Shown here in pieces: positions 1 to 10,032 of a DNA stretch of 64,000 bases. How positions within the stretch are numbered: position 1 is the stretch's first letter; each line of letters begins with the position of its first letter. Location: positions 124,001 to 188,000 of the forward strand of contig JAZAQT010000267.1 of the NCBI GenBank assembly GCA_036417435.1. Direction: 5' to 3'. The position numbers and the translations under genes were made by a program. The DNA comes from Inia geoffrensis (lineage: Eukaryota > Chordata > Mammalia > Artiodactyla > Iniidae). The notes below the pieces were generated by a model. That model was given only the letters and a program-made list of their open reading frames with translations. It did no database searches and was not told the DNA's origin.

Positions 1-796
1 TAGGGTTGGCGTACGTTAGAGGGCATGGGTTAGTGTTGATGTACTGGTTAAAATTAGGACACGGGTGAGGGTAAAGTTTCGGGTGAGTGTCATGGTTAGG
101 TTTCAGGTTAGGGTTAGGGTTAGGGAATGGAGAGGGATTAGGGTACAGGTTAGGGCACCGCTGCGGTTTAGTGTTAGCGTACGTGTGAGGGCACGGGTTA
201 GTGTTGGTGTCCTGGTTAAGATTAGGACACGGGTGAGGGTAAGGCTTCGGGTGAGGGTCAGGGTTAGGATTCGGGTTAGGGTTAGGGTTAAGGAATGCAG
301 AGGGATTAGGGTACAGCTTAGGGTACGACAGTGCTTAAGGGTTAGCGTTCGTGTGAGGGCAAGGGTTAGTGTTAGTGTCTTGGTTAAGATTAGGGCACGG
401 GTGAGGGTAAGGCTTCAGGTGAGGATCAGGGTTAGGATTCGGGTTAGGGTTAGGGTTAGGGAATGGGGAGGGATTAGGGTACAGTTTAGGGTATGACAAC
501 GATTAAGGGTTAGCATACGTGTGAGGGCACAAGTTAGTGTTGGTGTCCTGGTTAAGATTAGGGCACGGGTGAGGGTAAGGTTTCGGGTGATGGTCAGGGA
601 TAGAATTCGGGTTAGGGTTAGGGTTAAGGAATGGGGAGATATTAGGGCACAGTTTAGGGTACCACAACACTTAAGGTTTAGCGTACGTGTGAGGTCACTA
701 GTTAGTGTTAGTTTACTGCTTACGATTAGGGCACGGGTGAGGGTAAGGCCTCGGAAGAGGGTAATGTTAAGGGTTAGGGTTAGGGTTAGGGTTAGG
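1..796 (+). repeat. HOR unit 0, partial 5-mer (M1 end, M2/M5, M6, M7, M8)
   Basis: The window opens inside M1. The monomer at 125 starts as M2 (with caccgctgcgg) and ends as M5, followed by M6 at 293, M7 at 461 and M8 at 629. The same five-monomer form recurs at 3484, so this is the 3' part of a duplicated 840-bp HOR. Confidence 0.85.
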
Positions 797-1450
797 GAAT
801 GGGGATTGATTAGGGCACAGGTTAGGGTGCGGCAATGGCTTAGGGTTGGCGTACGTTAGAGGGCATGGGTTAGTGTTGATGTACTGGTTAAAATTAGGAC
901 ACGGGTGAGGGTAAAGTTTCGGGTGAGTGTCATGGTTAGGTTTCACGTTAGGGTTAGGGTTAGGGAATGGAGAGGGAGTAGGGTACAGGTTAGGGTACCG
1001 CTGCGGTTTAGTGTTAGCGTACGTTTGAGGGCACAAGTTAGTCTTGGTGTCCTGGTTAATATTAGGGCACGTGTGAGCGTAAGGCTTCGGGTGAGGGTCA
1101 GAGTTAGGATTCGGGTTAGGGTTAGGGTTAGGGAATGGAGAGGGATTAGGGTACAGGTTAGGGTACAACAATGCTTAAGGGTTAGCGTAACTGTTACGGC
1201 ACGAGTTAGTGTTGATGTACTGGTTAAGACAACGGCACCGATGAGGGTAAGGCCTCGAAAAGGGTCACGTTCAGTGTTTCGCTTAGGGTTAGTGTTAGGG
1301 AATGGGGAGGGATTAGGGTACAGGATAGGGTACGAAAATGCTTAAGCGTTAGCGTACGTTTGAGGGCATGAGTTAGTGTTTGTGTACTGGTTAAGATTAG
1401 GGCATTGGTTAGGGTAGGGCATCGGAAGTGGGTCAGGTTTAGGGATGGGG
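1..1450 (+). repeat. 3,527-bp spaced duplication, left copy
   Basis: Bases 1 to about 1450 return at 3528 to about 4977 with offset 3,527 (21 monomers minus one base). Both copies hold the 5-mer, caccgctgcgg, gtacaacaatgc, gttacggcacg and the cctcgaaaaggg deletion. They part at the M4 tail (gttatggaatgg here, gttaaggaatgg there). Confidence 0.83.
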
Positions 1451-2139
1451 TTAGGGTTAGGGTTATGGAATGGGGAGGGATTAGGGTACAATTTAGGGTA
1501 TGACAACGCTTAAGGTTTAGCGTACGTGTGAGGGCACGATTTAGTGTTGGTGTCGTGGTTAAGATTAGGGCACGGGTGAGGGTAAGGCTTCGGGTGAGGG
1601 TCAGGGTTAGGATTCTGGTTAGTGTTAGGGTTAAGGAATGCAGAGGGATTAGGGTACAGCTTAGGGTACGACAGTGCTTAAGGGTTAGCGTTCGTGTGAG
1701 GGCAAGGGTTAGTGTTAGTGTCCTGGTTAAGATTAGGGCACGGGTGAGGGTAAGGCTTCAGGTGAGGGTCAGGGTTAGGATTTGTGTTTGGTTTAGGGTT
1801 AGGGAATGGGGAGGGAGTAGGGTACAGTTTAGGGTACGACAATGATTAAGTGTTAGCGCACGTGTGACGGCACAAGTTAGTGTTGGTGTCCTGGTTAAGA
1901 TTAAGGCACGGGTGAGGGTAAGGTTTCGGGTGAGGGTCAGGGATAGAATTCGGGTTAGGGTTAGGTTTAGAAAATGGGGAGATATTAGGGCACAGTTTAG
2001 GGTACCACAACACTTAAGGTTTAGCGTATGTGTGAGGTTACTAGTTAGTGTTAGTGTACTGCTTACGATTAGGGCACGGGTGAGGGTAAGGCCTCGGAAT
2101 AGGGTCACGTTAAGGGTTAGGGTTAGGGTTAGGGTTAGG
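797..2139 (+). repeat. HOR unit 1, 8-mer, 1,343 bp
   Basis: M1 to M8 are in order. M3 lacks one G (cctcgaaaaggg near 1253), which accounts for 1,343 rather than 1,344 bp. Private variants include gtacaacaatgc and gttacggcacg in M3, gaaaatgcttaagcg in M4 and gtgtgacggcac in M7. Confidence 0.88.
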
Positions 2140-3483
2140 GAATGGGGATTGATTAGGGTACAGGTTAGTGTACGACAATGGCTTAGGGTTGGCGTACGTT
2201 AGAGGGCATGGGTTAGTGTTGATGTACTGGTTAAAATTAGGACACGGGTGAGGGTAAAGTTTCGGGTGAGTGTCATGGTTAGGTTTCAGGTTAGGGTTAG
2301 GGTTAGGGAATGGAGAGGGATTAGGGTACAGGTTAGGGTACCACTGCGGTTTAGTATTAGCGTACGTTTCAGGGCACGAGTTAGTCTTGGTGTCCTGGTT
2401 AAGATTAGGACACGGGTGAGGGTAAGGCTTCGGGTGAGGGTCAGGGTTAGGATTCGGGTTAGGGTTAGGGTTAGGGAATGGAGAGGGATTAGGGTACAGG
2501 TTAGGGTACGACAATGCTTAAGGGTTAGCGTAAGTTTGAGGGCACGAGTTAGTGTTGGTGTACTGGTTAAGACAACGGCACCGATGAGGGTAAGGCCTCG
2601 GAAAAGGGTCACGTTCAGGGTTTTGCTTAGGGTTAGGGTTAGGGAATGGGAAGGGATTAGGGTACAGGATAGGGTACGACAATGCTTAAGGGTTAGCGTA
2701 CGTTTGAGGGCATGAGTTAGTGTTTGTGTACTGGTTAAGATTAGGGCATTGGTTAGGGTAGGGCATCGGAAGTGGGTCAGGTTTAGGGATGGGTTTAGGG
2801 TTAGGGTTAAGGAATGGGGAGGGATTAGGGTACAATTTAGGGTACGACAACGCTTAAGGTTTAGCGTACGTGTGAGGGCACGAGTTAGTGTTGGTGTCCT
2901 GGTTAAGATTAGGGCACGGGTGAGGGTAAGGCTTCGGGTGAGGGTCAGGGTTAGGATTCGGGTTAGGGTTAGGGTTAGGGAATGGGGAAGGATTAGGGTA
3001 CAGGGTAGGGTACGACAATGCTTAAGGGTTAGCGTACGTTTGAAGGCATGAGTTAGTGTTTGTGTACTGGTTAAGATTAGGGCATTGGTTAGGGTAGGGC
3101 ATCGGAAGTGGGTCAGGTTTAGGGATGGGGTTAGGGTTAGGGTTATGGAATGGGGAGGGATTAGGGTACAATTTAGGGTACGACAACGCTTAATTTTTAG
3201 CGTACGTGTGAGGGCACGAGTTAATGTTGGTGTCCTGGTTAAGATTAGGGCACACGTGAGGGTAAGGTTTCGGGTGAGGGTCAGGGATAGAATTCGGGTT
3301 AGGGTAAGGGTTAGGGAATGGGGAGATATTAGGGCACAGTTTAGGGTACCACAACGCTTAAGGTTTAGCGTACGTGTGAGGTCACTAGTTAGTGTTAGTG
3401 TACTGCTTACGATTAGGGCACGGGTGAGTGTAAGGCCTCGGAAGAGGGTCACGTAAAGGGTTAGGGTTAGGGTTAGGTTTAGG
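2140..3483 (+). repeat. HOR unit 2, 8-mer of altered order (M1 M2 M3 M4 M5 M4 M5/M7 M8)
   Basis: The length is the standard 1,344 bp, but M6 and M7 are replaced by a second M4 (start 2980) and a hybrid that starts as M5 (3148) and ends with the M7 EcoRI tail. The unit therefore kept its size while swapping content. The same order recurs at 48651. Confidence 0.86.
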
Positions 3484-4323
3484 GAATGGGGATTGATTAG
3501 CGTACAGGTTAGGGTACGGCAATGGCTTAGGGTTGGCGTACGTTAGAGGGCATGGGTTAGTGTTGATGTACTGGTTAAAATTAGGACACGGGTGAGGGTA
3601 AAGTTTCGGGTGAGTGTCATGGTTAGGTTTCAGGTTAGGGTTAGGGTTAGGGAATGGAGAGGGATTAGGGTACAGGTTAGGGCACCGCTGCGGTTTAGTG
3701 TTAGCGTACGTGTGAGGGCACGGGTTAGTGTTGGTGTCCTGGTTAAGATTAGGGCACGGGTGAGGGTAAGGCTTCGGGTGAGGGTCAGGGTTAGGATTCG
3801 GGTTAGGGTTAGGGTTAAGGAATGCAGAGGGATTAGGGTACAGCTTAGGGTACGACAGTGCTTAATGGTTAGCGTTCGTGTGAGGGCAAGGGTTAGTGTT
3901 AGTGTCTTGGTTAAGATTAGGGCACGGGTGAGGGTAAGGCTTCAGGTGAGGATCAGGGTTAGGATTCGGGTTAGGGTTAGGGTTAGGGAATGGGGAGGGA
4001 TTAGGGTACAGTTTAGGGTACGACAACGATTAAGGGTTAGCATACGTGTGAGGGCACAAGTTAGTGTTGGTGTCCTGGTTAAGATTAGGGCACGGGTGAG
4101 GGTAAGGTTTCGGGTGAGGGTCAGGGATAGAATTCGGGTTAGGGTTGGTGTTAAGGAATGGGGAGATATTAGGGCACAGTTTAGGGTACCACAACACTTA
4201 AGGTTTAGCGTACGTGTGAGGTCACTAGTTAGTGTTAGTTTACTGCTTACGATTAGGGCACGGGTGAGGGTAAGGCCTCGGAAGAGGGTAACGTTAAGGG
4301 TTAGGGTTAGGGTTAGGGTTAGG
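3484..4323 (+). repeat. HOR unit 3, 5-mer, 840 bp
   Basis: Order is M1, M2/M5 hybrid, M6, M7, M8. M2 switches to M5 between the caccgctgcgg marker and the gtgtgagggcacgggtt block, removing M3 and M4. It is the repeat partner of unit 0 at an offset of 3,527 bp. Confidence 0.87.
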
Positions 4324-4977
4324 GAATGGGGATTGATTAGGGCACAGGTTAGGGTGCGGCAATGGCTTAGGGTTGGCGTACGTTAGAGGGCATGGGTTAG
4401 TGTTGATGTACTGGTTAAAATTAGGACACGGGTGAGGGTAAAGTTTCGGGTGAGTGTCATGGTTAGGTTTCACGTTAGGGTTAAGGTTAGGGAATGGAGA
4501 GGGAGTAGGGTACAGGTTAGGGTACCGCTGCGGTTTAGTGTTAGCGTACGTTTGAGGGCACAAGTTAGTCTTGGTGTCCTGGTTAATGTTAGGGCACGTG
4601 TGAGCGTAAGGCTTCGGGTGAGGGTCAGAGTTAGGATTCGGGTTAGGGTTAGGGTTAGGGAATGGAGAGGGATTAGGGTACAGGTTAGGGTACAACAATG
4701 CTTAAGGGTTAGCGTAAGTGTTACGGCACGAGTTAGTGTTGATGTACTGGTTAAGACAACGGCACCGATGAGGGTAAGGCCTCGAAAAGGGTCACGTTCA
4801 GTGTTTCGCTTAGGGTTAGGGTTAGGGAATGGGGAGGGATTAGGGTACAGGATAGGGTACGAAAATGCTTAAGCGTTAGCGTACGTTTGAGGGCATGAGT
4901 TAGTGTTTGTGTACTGGTTAAGATTAGGGCATTGGTTAGGGTCGGGCATCGGAAGTGGGTCAGGTTTAGGGATGGGG
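3528..4977 (+). repeat. 3,527-bp spaced duplication, right copy
   Basis: Partner of 1-1450. A third, internally deleted version lies at about 50.04-50.82 kb. Confidence 0.82.
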
Positions 4978-5498
4978 TTAGGGTTAGGGTTAAGGAATGG
5001 GGAGGGATAAGGGTACAATTTAGGGTACAACAACGCTTAAGGTTTAGCGTACGTGTGAGGGCACGAGTTAGTGTTGGTGTCCTGGTTAAGATTAGGGCAC
5101 GGGTGAGGGTAAGGTTTCGGGTGAGGGTCAGGGTTAGGATTAGGGTTAGGGTTAGGGTTAGGGAATGGGGAGGGATTAGGGTACAGTTTAGGGTACGACA
5201 ACGATTAAGGGTTAGCGCACGTGTGACGGCACAAGTTAGTGTTGGTGTCCTGGTTAAGATTAGGGCACGGGTGAGGGTAAGGTTTCGGGTGAGGGTCAGG
5301 GATAGAATTCGGGTTAGGGTTAGGTTTAGAAAATGGGGAGATATTAGGGCACAGTTTAGGGTACCACAACACTTAAGGTTTAGCGTATGTGTGAGGTCAC
5401 TAGTTAGTGTTAGTGTACTGCTTACGATTAGGGCACGGGTGAGGGTAAGGCCTCGGAATAGGGTCACGTTAAGGGTTAGGGTTAGGGTTAGGGTTAGG
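4324..5498 (+). repeat. HOR unit 4, 7-mer, 1,175 bp
   Basis: Order is M1 M2 M3 M4 M5 M7 M8, with M6 missing and the one-base M3 deletion (cctcgaaaaggg) shared with unit 1. Its first half repeats unit 1 at an offset of 3,527 bp. Confidence 0.86.
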
Positions 5499-7345
5499 GA
5501 ATGGGGATTGATTATTGTACAGGTTAGGGTACGGCAATGGCTTAGGGTTGGTGTATGTTAGAGAGCATGGGTTAGTGTAGATGTACTGGTAAAAATTAGG
5601 ACACGGGTGAGGTTAAAGTTTCGGGTGAGTGTCATGGTTAGGTTTCAGGTTAGGGTTAGGGTTAGGGAATGGAGAGGGATTAGGGTACAGGTTAGTGTAC
5701 GACAGTGCTTAAGGGTTAGCATAAGTGTGAGGGCACGAATTAGTGTTGGTGTACTGGTTAAGACAACGGCACCGATGAGGGTAAGGCGTCGGAAAAGGGT
5801 CACGTTCAGGGTTGCGGTTAGGGTTAGGTTTAGGGAATGGGGAGGGATTAGGGTACAGGTTAGGGTACGACAATGCTTAAGGGTTAGCGTACGTTTGAGG
5901 GCATGAGTTAGTGTTTGTGTACTGGTTAAGTTCAGGGCATTGGTTAGGGTAGGGCATCGGAAGTGGGTCACGTTTAGGAATGGGGTTAGGGTTAGGGTTA
6001 AGGAATGGGGAGGGATTAGGGTACAATTTAGGGTACGACAACGCTTAAGGTTTAGCGTACGTGTGAGGGGACGAGTTAGTGTTGGTGTCCTGGTTAAGAT
6101 TAGGGCACGGGTGAGGGTAAGGCTTAGGGTGAGGGTCGGGTTAGGATTCGGGTTAGGGTTAGGGTTAAGGAATGCAGAGGGATTAGGGTACAGCTTAGGG
6201 TACGACAGTGCTTAAGGGTTAGCGTTCGTGTGAGGGCAAGGGTTAGTGTTAGTGTCCTGGTTAAGATTAGGGCACGGGTGAGGGTAAGGTTTCGGGTGAG
6301 GGTCAGGGATAGAATTCGGGTTAGGGTTAGGGTTAGGGAATGGAGAGGGATTAGGGTACAGGTTAGGGTACGACAATGCTTAAGGGTTAGCGTAAGTGTG
6401 AGGGCACGAGTTAGTATTGGTGTACTGGTTAAGACAACGGCACCGATGAGGGTAAGGCCTCGGAAAAGGGTCACGTTCAGGGTTTCGCTTAGGGTTAGGG
6501 TTAGGGAATGGGGAGGGATTAGGGTACAGGATGGGGAACGACAATGCTTAAGGGTTAGCGTACGTTTGAGGGCATGAGTTAGTGTTTGTGTACTGGTTAA
6601 GATTAGGGCATTGGTTAGGGTAGGACAGCGGAAGTGGGTCAGGTTTAGGGATGGGGTTAGGGTTAGGGTTAAGGAATGGGGAGGGATTAGGGTACAATTT
6701 AGGGTACGACAACGCTTAAGGTTTAGCGTACGTGTGAGGGCACGAGTTAGTGTTGGTGTCCTGGTTAAGATTAGGGCACGGGTGAGGGTAAGGCTTCGGG
6801 TGATGGTCAGGGTTAGGATTCGGGTTAGGGTTAGGGTTAAGGAATGCAGAGGGATTAGGGTACAGCTTAGGGTACGACAGTGCTTAAGGGTTAGCGTTCG
6901 TGTGAGGGCAAGGGTTAGTGTTAGTGTCCTGGTTAAGATTAGGGCACGGGTGAGGGTAAGGCTTCAGGTGAGGGTCAGGGTTAGGATTCGGGTTAGGGTT
7001 AGGGTTAGGGAATGGGGAGGGATTAGGGTACAGTTTAGGGTACAACAACGATTAAGGGTTAGCGTACGTGTGAGGGCAGAAGTTAGTGTTGGTGTCCTGG
7101 TTAAGATTAGGGCACGGGTGAGGGTAAGGTTTCGGGTGAGGGTCATGGATAGAATTCGGGTTAGGGTTAGGGTTAGGGAATGGGAAGGTATTAGGGCACA
7201 GTTTAGGGTACCACAACGCTTAAGGTTTAGCGTACGTGTGAGGTCACTAGTTAGTGTTAGTGTACTGCTTACGATTAGGGCACGGGTGAGGGTAAGGCCT
7301 CGGAAGAGGGTCACGTTAAGGGTTAGGGTTACGGTTAGGGTTAGG
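5499..7345 (+). repeat. HOR unit 5, 11-mer, 1,847 bp
   Basis: Order is M1(B) M3 M4 M5 M6/M7 M3 M4 M5 M6 M7 M8, a partial duplication of M3 to M6 inside one HOR. The first M5 carries the one-base deletion gagggtcgggttagg near 6135. The same composition returns at 51338. Confidence 0.86.
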
Positions 7346-8688
7346 GAATGGGGATTGATTAGGGTACAGGTTAGGGTACGGCAATGGCTTAGGGTTGGCG
7401 TACGTTAGAGGGCATGGGTTAGTGTTGATGTACTGGTTAAAATTAGGACACGGGTAGGGTAAAGTTTCGGGTGAGTGTCATGGTTAGGTTTCAGGTTAGG
7501 GTTAGGGTTAGGGAATGGAGAAGGATTAGGGTACAGGTTAGGGTACCGCTGCGGTTTAGTGTTAGCGTACGTTTGAGGGCACGAGTTAGTCTTGGTGTCC
7601 TGGTTAAGATTAGGGCACGGGTGAGGGTAAGGCTTCAGGTGAGGGTCAGGTTTAGGATTCGGGTTAGGGTTAGGGTTAGGGAATGGAGAGGGATTAGGGT
7701 ACAGGTTAGGGTACGACAATGCTTAAGGGTTAGCGTAAGTGTGAGGGCACGAGTTAGTGTTGGTGTACTGGTTAAGACAACGGCACCGATGAGGGTAAGG
7801 CCTCGGAAAAGGGTCACGTTCAGGGTTTCGCTTAGGGTTAGGGTTAGGGAATGGGGAGGGATTAGGGTACAGGATGGGGTACGACAATGCTTAAGGGTTA
7901 GCGTACGTTTGAGGGCATGAGTTAGTGTTTGTGTACTGGTTAAAATTAGGGCATTGGTTAGGGTAGGGCATCGGAGGTGGGTCAGGTTTAGGGATGGGGT
8001 TAGGGTTAGGGTTAAGGAATGGGGAGGGATTAGGGTACAATTTAGGGTACGACAACGCTTAAGGTTTAGCGTACGTGTGAGGGCACGAGTTAGTGTTCCT
8101 GTCCTGGTTAAGATTAGGGCACGGGTGAGGGTAAGGCTTCGGCTGAGGGTCAGGGTTAGGATTCGGGTTAGGGTTAGGGTTAAGGAATGCAGAGAGATTA
8201 GGCTACAGCTTAGGGTATGACAGTGCTTAAGGGTTAGCGTTCGTGTGAGGGCAAGTGTTAGTGTTAGTGTCCTGGTTAAGATTAGGGCACGGGTGAGTGT
8301 AAGGCTTCAGGTGAGGGTCAGGGTTAGGATTCGGGTTAGGGTTAGGGTTAGGGAATTGGGAGGCATTAGGGTACAGTTTAGGGTACGACAACGATTAAGG
8401 GTTAGCGTACGTGTGAGGGCAGAAGTTAGTGTTGGTGTCCTGGTTAAGATTAGGGCACGGGTGAGGGTAAGGTTTCGGGTGAGGGTCAGGGATAGAATTC
8501 GGGTTAGGGTTAGGGTTAGGGAATGGGGAGATATTAGGGCACAGTTTAGGGTACCACAACGCTTAAGGTTTAGCGTACATGTGAGGTCACTAGTTAGTGT
8601 TAGTGTACTGCTTACGATTAGGGCACGGGTGAGGGTAAGGCCTCGGAAGAGGGTCACGTTAAGGGTTAGGGTTAGGGTTAGGGTTAGG
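7346..8688 (+). repeat. HOR unit 6, 8-mer, 1,343 bp
   Basis: M1 to M8 are in order. M1 has a one-base deletion (cacgggtagggtaaag near 7453), shared with its distant partner at 53185. Confidence 0.88.
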
Positions 8689-8856
8689 GAATGGGGATTG
8701 ATTAGGGTACAGGTTAGGGTACGGCAATGGCTTAGGGTTGGCGTACGTTAGAGGGCATGGGTTAGTGTTGATGTACTGGTTAAAATTAGGACACGGGTGA
8801 GGGTAAAGTTTCGGGTGAGTGTCATGGTTAGCTTTCAGGTTAGGGTTAGGGTTAGG
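8689..8856 (+). repeat. Reference monomer M1
   Basis: M1 is recognised by gaatggggattgatta at its start, ggcaatggcttagggttgg, then gttgatgtactgg, taaagtttcgggtgagtg and catggttaggtttcagg near the end. It is the anchor used for all HOR boundaries in this annotation. Here it has the common A version (ggttaaaattagg). The B version elsewhere reads ggtaaaaattagg followed by gtgaggttaaag. It is preceded by the longest pure TTAGGG tract of the HOR, usually four units. Confidence 0.9.
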
Positions 8857-9024
8857 GAATGGAGAGGGATTAGGGTACAGGTTAGGGTACCGCTGCGGTT
8901 TAGTGTTAGCGTACGTTTGAGGGCACGAGTTAGTCTTGGTGTCCTGGTTAAGATTAGGACACGGGTGAGGGTAAGGCTTCGAGTGAGGGTCAGGTTTAGG
9001 ATTCGGGTTAGGGTTAGGGTTAGG
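8857..9024 (+). repeat. Reference monomer M2
   Basis: M2 starts gaatggagaggg and is marked by gggtaccgctgcggttta (with a KpnI site) and gttagtcttggtgtcctgg. Its second half is the generic cacgggtgagggtaaggct block also found in M5 and M6. M2 is the monomer most often missing from short or rearranged HORs, or hybridised with M1 or M5. Confidence 0.88.
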
Positions 9025-9192
9025 GAATGGAGAGGGATTAGGGTACAGGTTAGGGTACGACAATGCTTAAGGGTTAGCTTAAGTGTGAGGGCACGAGTTA
9101 GTGTTGGTGTACTGGTTAAGACAATGGCACCGATGAGGGTAAGGCCTCGGAAAAGGGTCACGTTCAGGGTTTCGCTTAGGGTTAGGGTTAGG
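9025..9192 (+). repeat. Reference monomer M3
   Basis: M3 starts gaatggagaggg like M2 but continues gtacgacaatgcttaaggg. It has gcgtaagtgtg where other types have gcgtacgt, and a private block aagacaacggcaccgatga (aagacaatgg in this copy), then cctcggaaaagggtcacg and ttcagggtttcgctt. This copy reads gcttaagtg. One-base deletions recur in M3 elsewhere (cctcgaaaaggg, cacgtcaggg). Confidence 0.88.
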
Positions 9193-9360
9193 GAATGGGG
9201 AGGGATTAGGGTACAGGATAGGGTACGACAATGCTTAAGGGTTAGCGTACGTTTGAGGGCATGAGTTAGTGTTTGTGTACTGGTTAAGTTTAGGGCATTG
9301 GTTAGGGTAGGGCATCGGAAGTGGGTCAAGTTTAGGGATGGGGTTAGGGTTAGGGTTAAG
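9193..9360 (+). repeat. Reference monomer M4
   Basis: M4 is marked by tacaggatagggtacgac, gagggcatgagttagtg, tttgtgtactgg, gggcattggttagggtagg and gcatcggaagtggg. It ends with gggatggggttaggg and a tract finishing in ttaag before the M5 start. It is present in nearly every HOR and is the usual re-entry point after a duplication inside a HOR. Confidence 0.88.
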
Positions 9361-9528
9361 GAATGGGGAGGGATTAGGGTACAATTTAGGGTACGACAAC
9401 GCTTAAGGTTTAGCGTACGTGTGAGGGCACGAGTTAGTGTTGGTGTCCTGGTTAAGATTAGGGCACGGGTGAGGGTAAGGCTTCGGGTGAGGGTCAGGGT
9501 TAGGATTCTGGTTAGTGTTAGGGTTAAG
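9361..9528 (+). repeat. Reference monomer M5
   Basis: M5 is marked by tacaatttagggtacgac, aacgcttaaggtttagcg and tacgtgtgagggcacgag. Its tail is the generic cacgggtgagggtaaggct block, ending ttaag before M6. This copy has ggattctggttagtgtt instead of ggattcgggttaggg. A one-base deletion in the tail (gagggtcgggttagg) occurs in the M5 copies of B-type HORs. Confidence 0.88.
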
Positions 9529-9696
9529 GAATGCAGAGGGATTAGGGTAAAGCTTAGGGTACGACAGTGCTTAAGGGTTAGCGTTCGTGTGAGGGCAAGG
9601 GTTAGTGTTAGTGTCCTGGTTAAGATTAGGGCACGGGTGAGGGTAAGGCTTCAGGTGAGGGTCAGGGTTAGGATTCGTGTTAGGTTTTGGGTTAGG
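9529..9696 (+). repeat. Reference monomer M6
   Basis: M6 is the only type starting gaatgcagagg. It continues tacagcttagggtacgac, agtgcttaagggttagcg, then gttcgtgtgagggcaaggg and gtgttagtgtcctgg. The tail has ggcttcaggtgagg rather than ggcttcgggtgagg. This copy carries the variants gtaaagctt and ggttttgggttaggg. Confidence 0.88.
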
Positions 9697-9864
9697 GAAT
9701 GGGGAGGGATTAGGGTACAGTTTAGGGTACGACAACGATTAAGGGTTAGCGTACGTGTGAGGGCACAAGTTAGTGTTGGTGTCCTGGTTAAGATTAGGGC
9801 ACGGGTGAGGGTAAGGTTTCGGGTGAGGGTCAGGGATAGAATTCGGGTTAGGGTTAGGGTTAGG
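9697..9864 (+). repeat. Reference monomer M7
   Basis: M7 is marked by tacagtttagggtacgac, aacgattaagggttagcg, gagggcacaagttagtg and a tail containing cagggatagaattcggg. The tail supplies an EcoRI site (GAATTC) close to once per HOR, and many rearranged HORs keep this tail by hybridising M5 or M3 with M7. Confidence 0.88.
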
Positions 9865-10032
9865 GAATGGGGAGATATTAGGGCACAGTTTAGGGTACCA
9901 CAACGCTTAAGGTTTAGCGTACGTGTGAGGTCACTAGTTAGTGTTAGTGTACTGCTTACGATTAGGGCATGGGTGAGAGTAAGGCCTCGGAAGAGGGTCA
10001 CGTTAAGGGTTAGGGTTAGGGTTAGGGTTAGG
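9865..10032 (+). repeat. Reference monomer M8
   Basis: M8 starts gaatggggagatattaggg and has gggcacagtttagggtacc (KpnI), gtgaggtcactagttagtg, gtactgcttacgattaggg and cctcggaagagggtcacg. It ends in the longest pure telomeric tract of the HOR, normally four TTAGGG units, leading into the next M1. Copy-number change of whole hexamers is seen in this tract (two to five units). Confidence 0.88.

Larger units (their letters stand above)
8689..10032 (+). repeat. HOR unit 7, canonical 8-mer, 1,344 bp
   Basis: This is the reference unit used for the monomer entries. Eight monomers of exactly 168 bp each run M1 to M8 without indels. Confidence 0.92.

Noticed and set aside
2110..2514. Minus-strand Asn-Pro rich frames (about 134 codons, many copies) as structural or antifreeze-like proteins
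   Set aside because: AAC CCT is another frame of the telomeric complement. Copies recur once per HOR and no signal peptide or start context is seen.
5140..5150. A longer pure tract near 5.14 kb (ggattagggttaggg)
   Set aside because: It is an M5 tail in which ttcggg became ttaggg; the run is interrupted by ggatt and does not exceed the pure tract at 11690.
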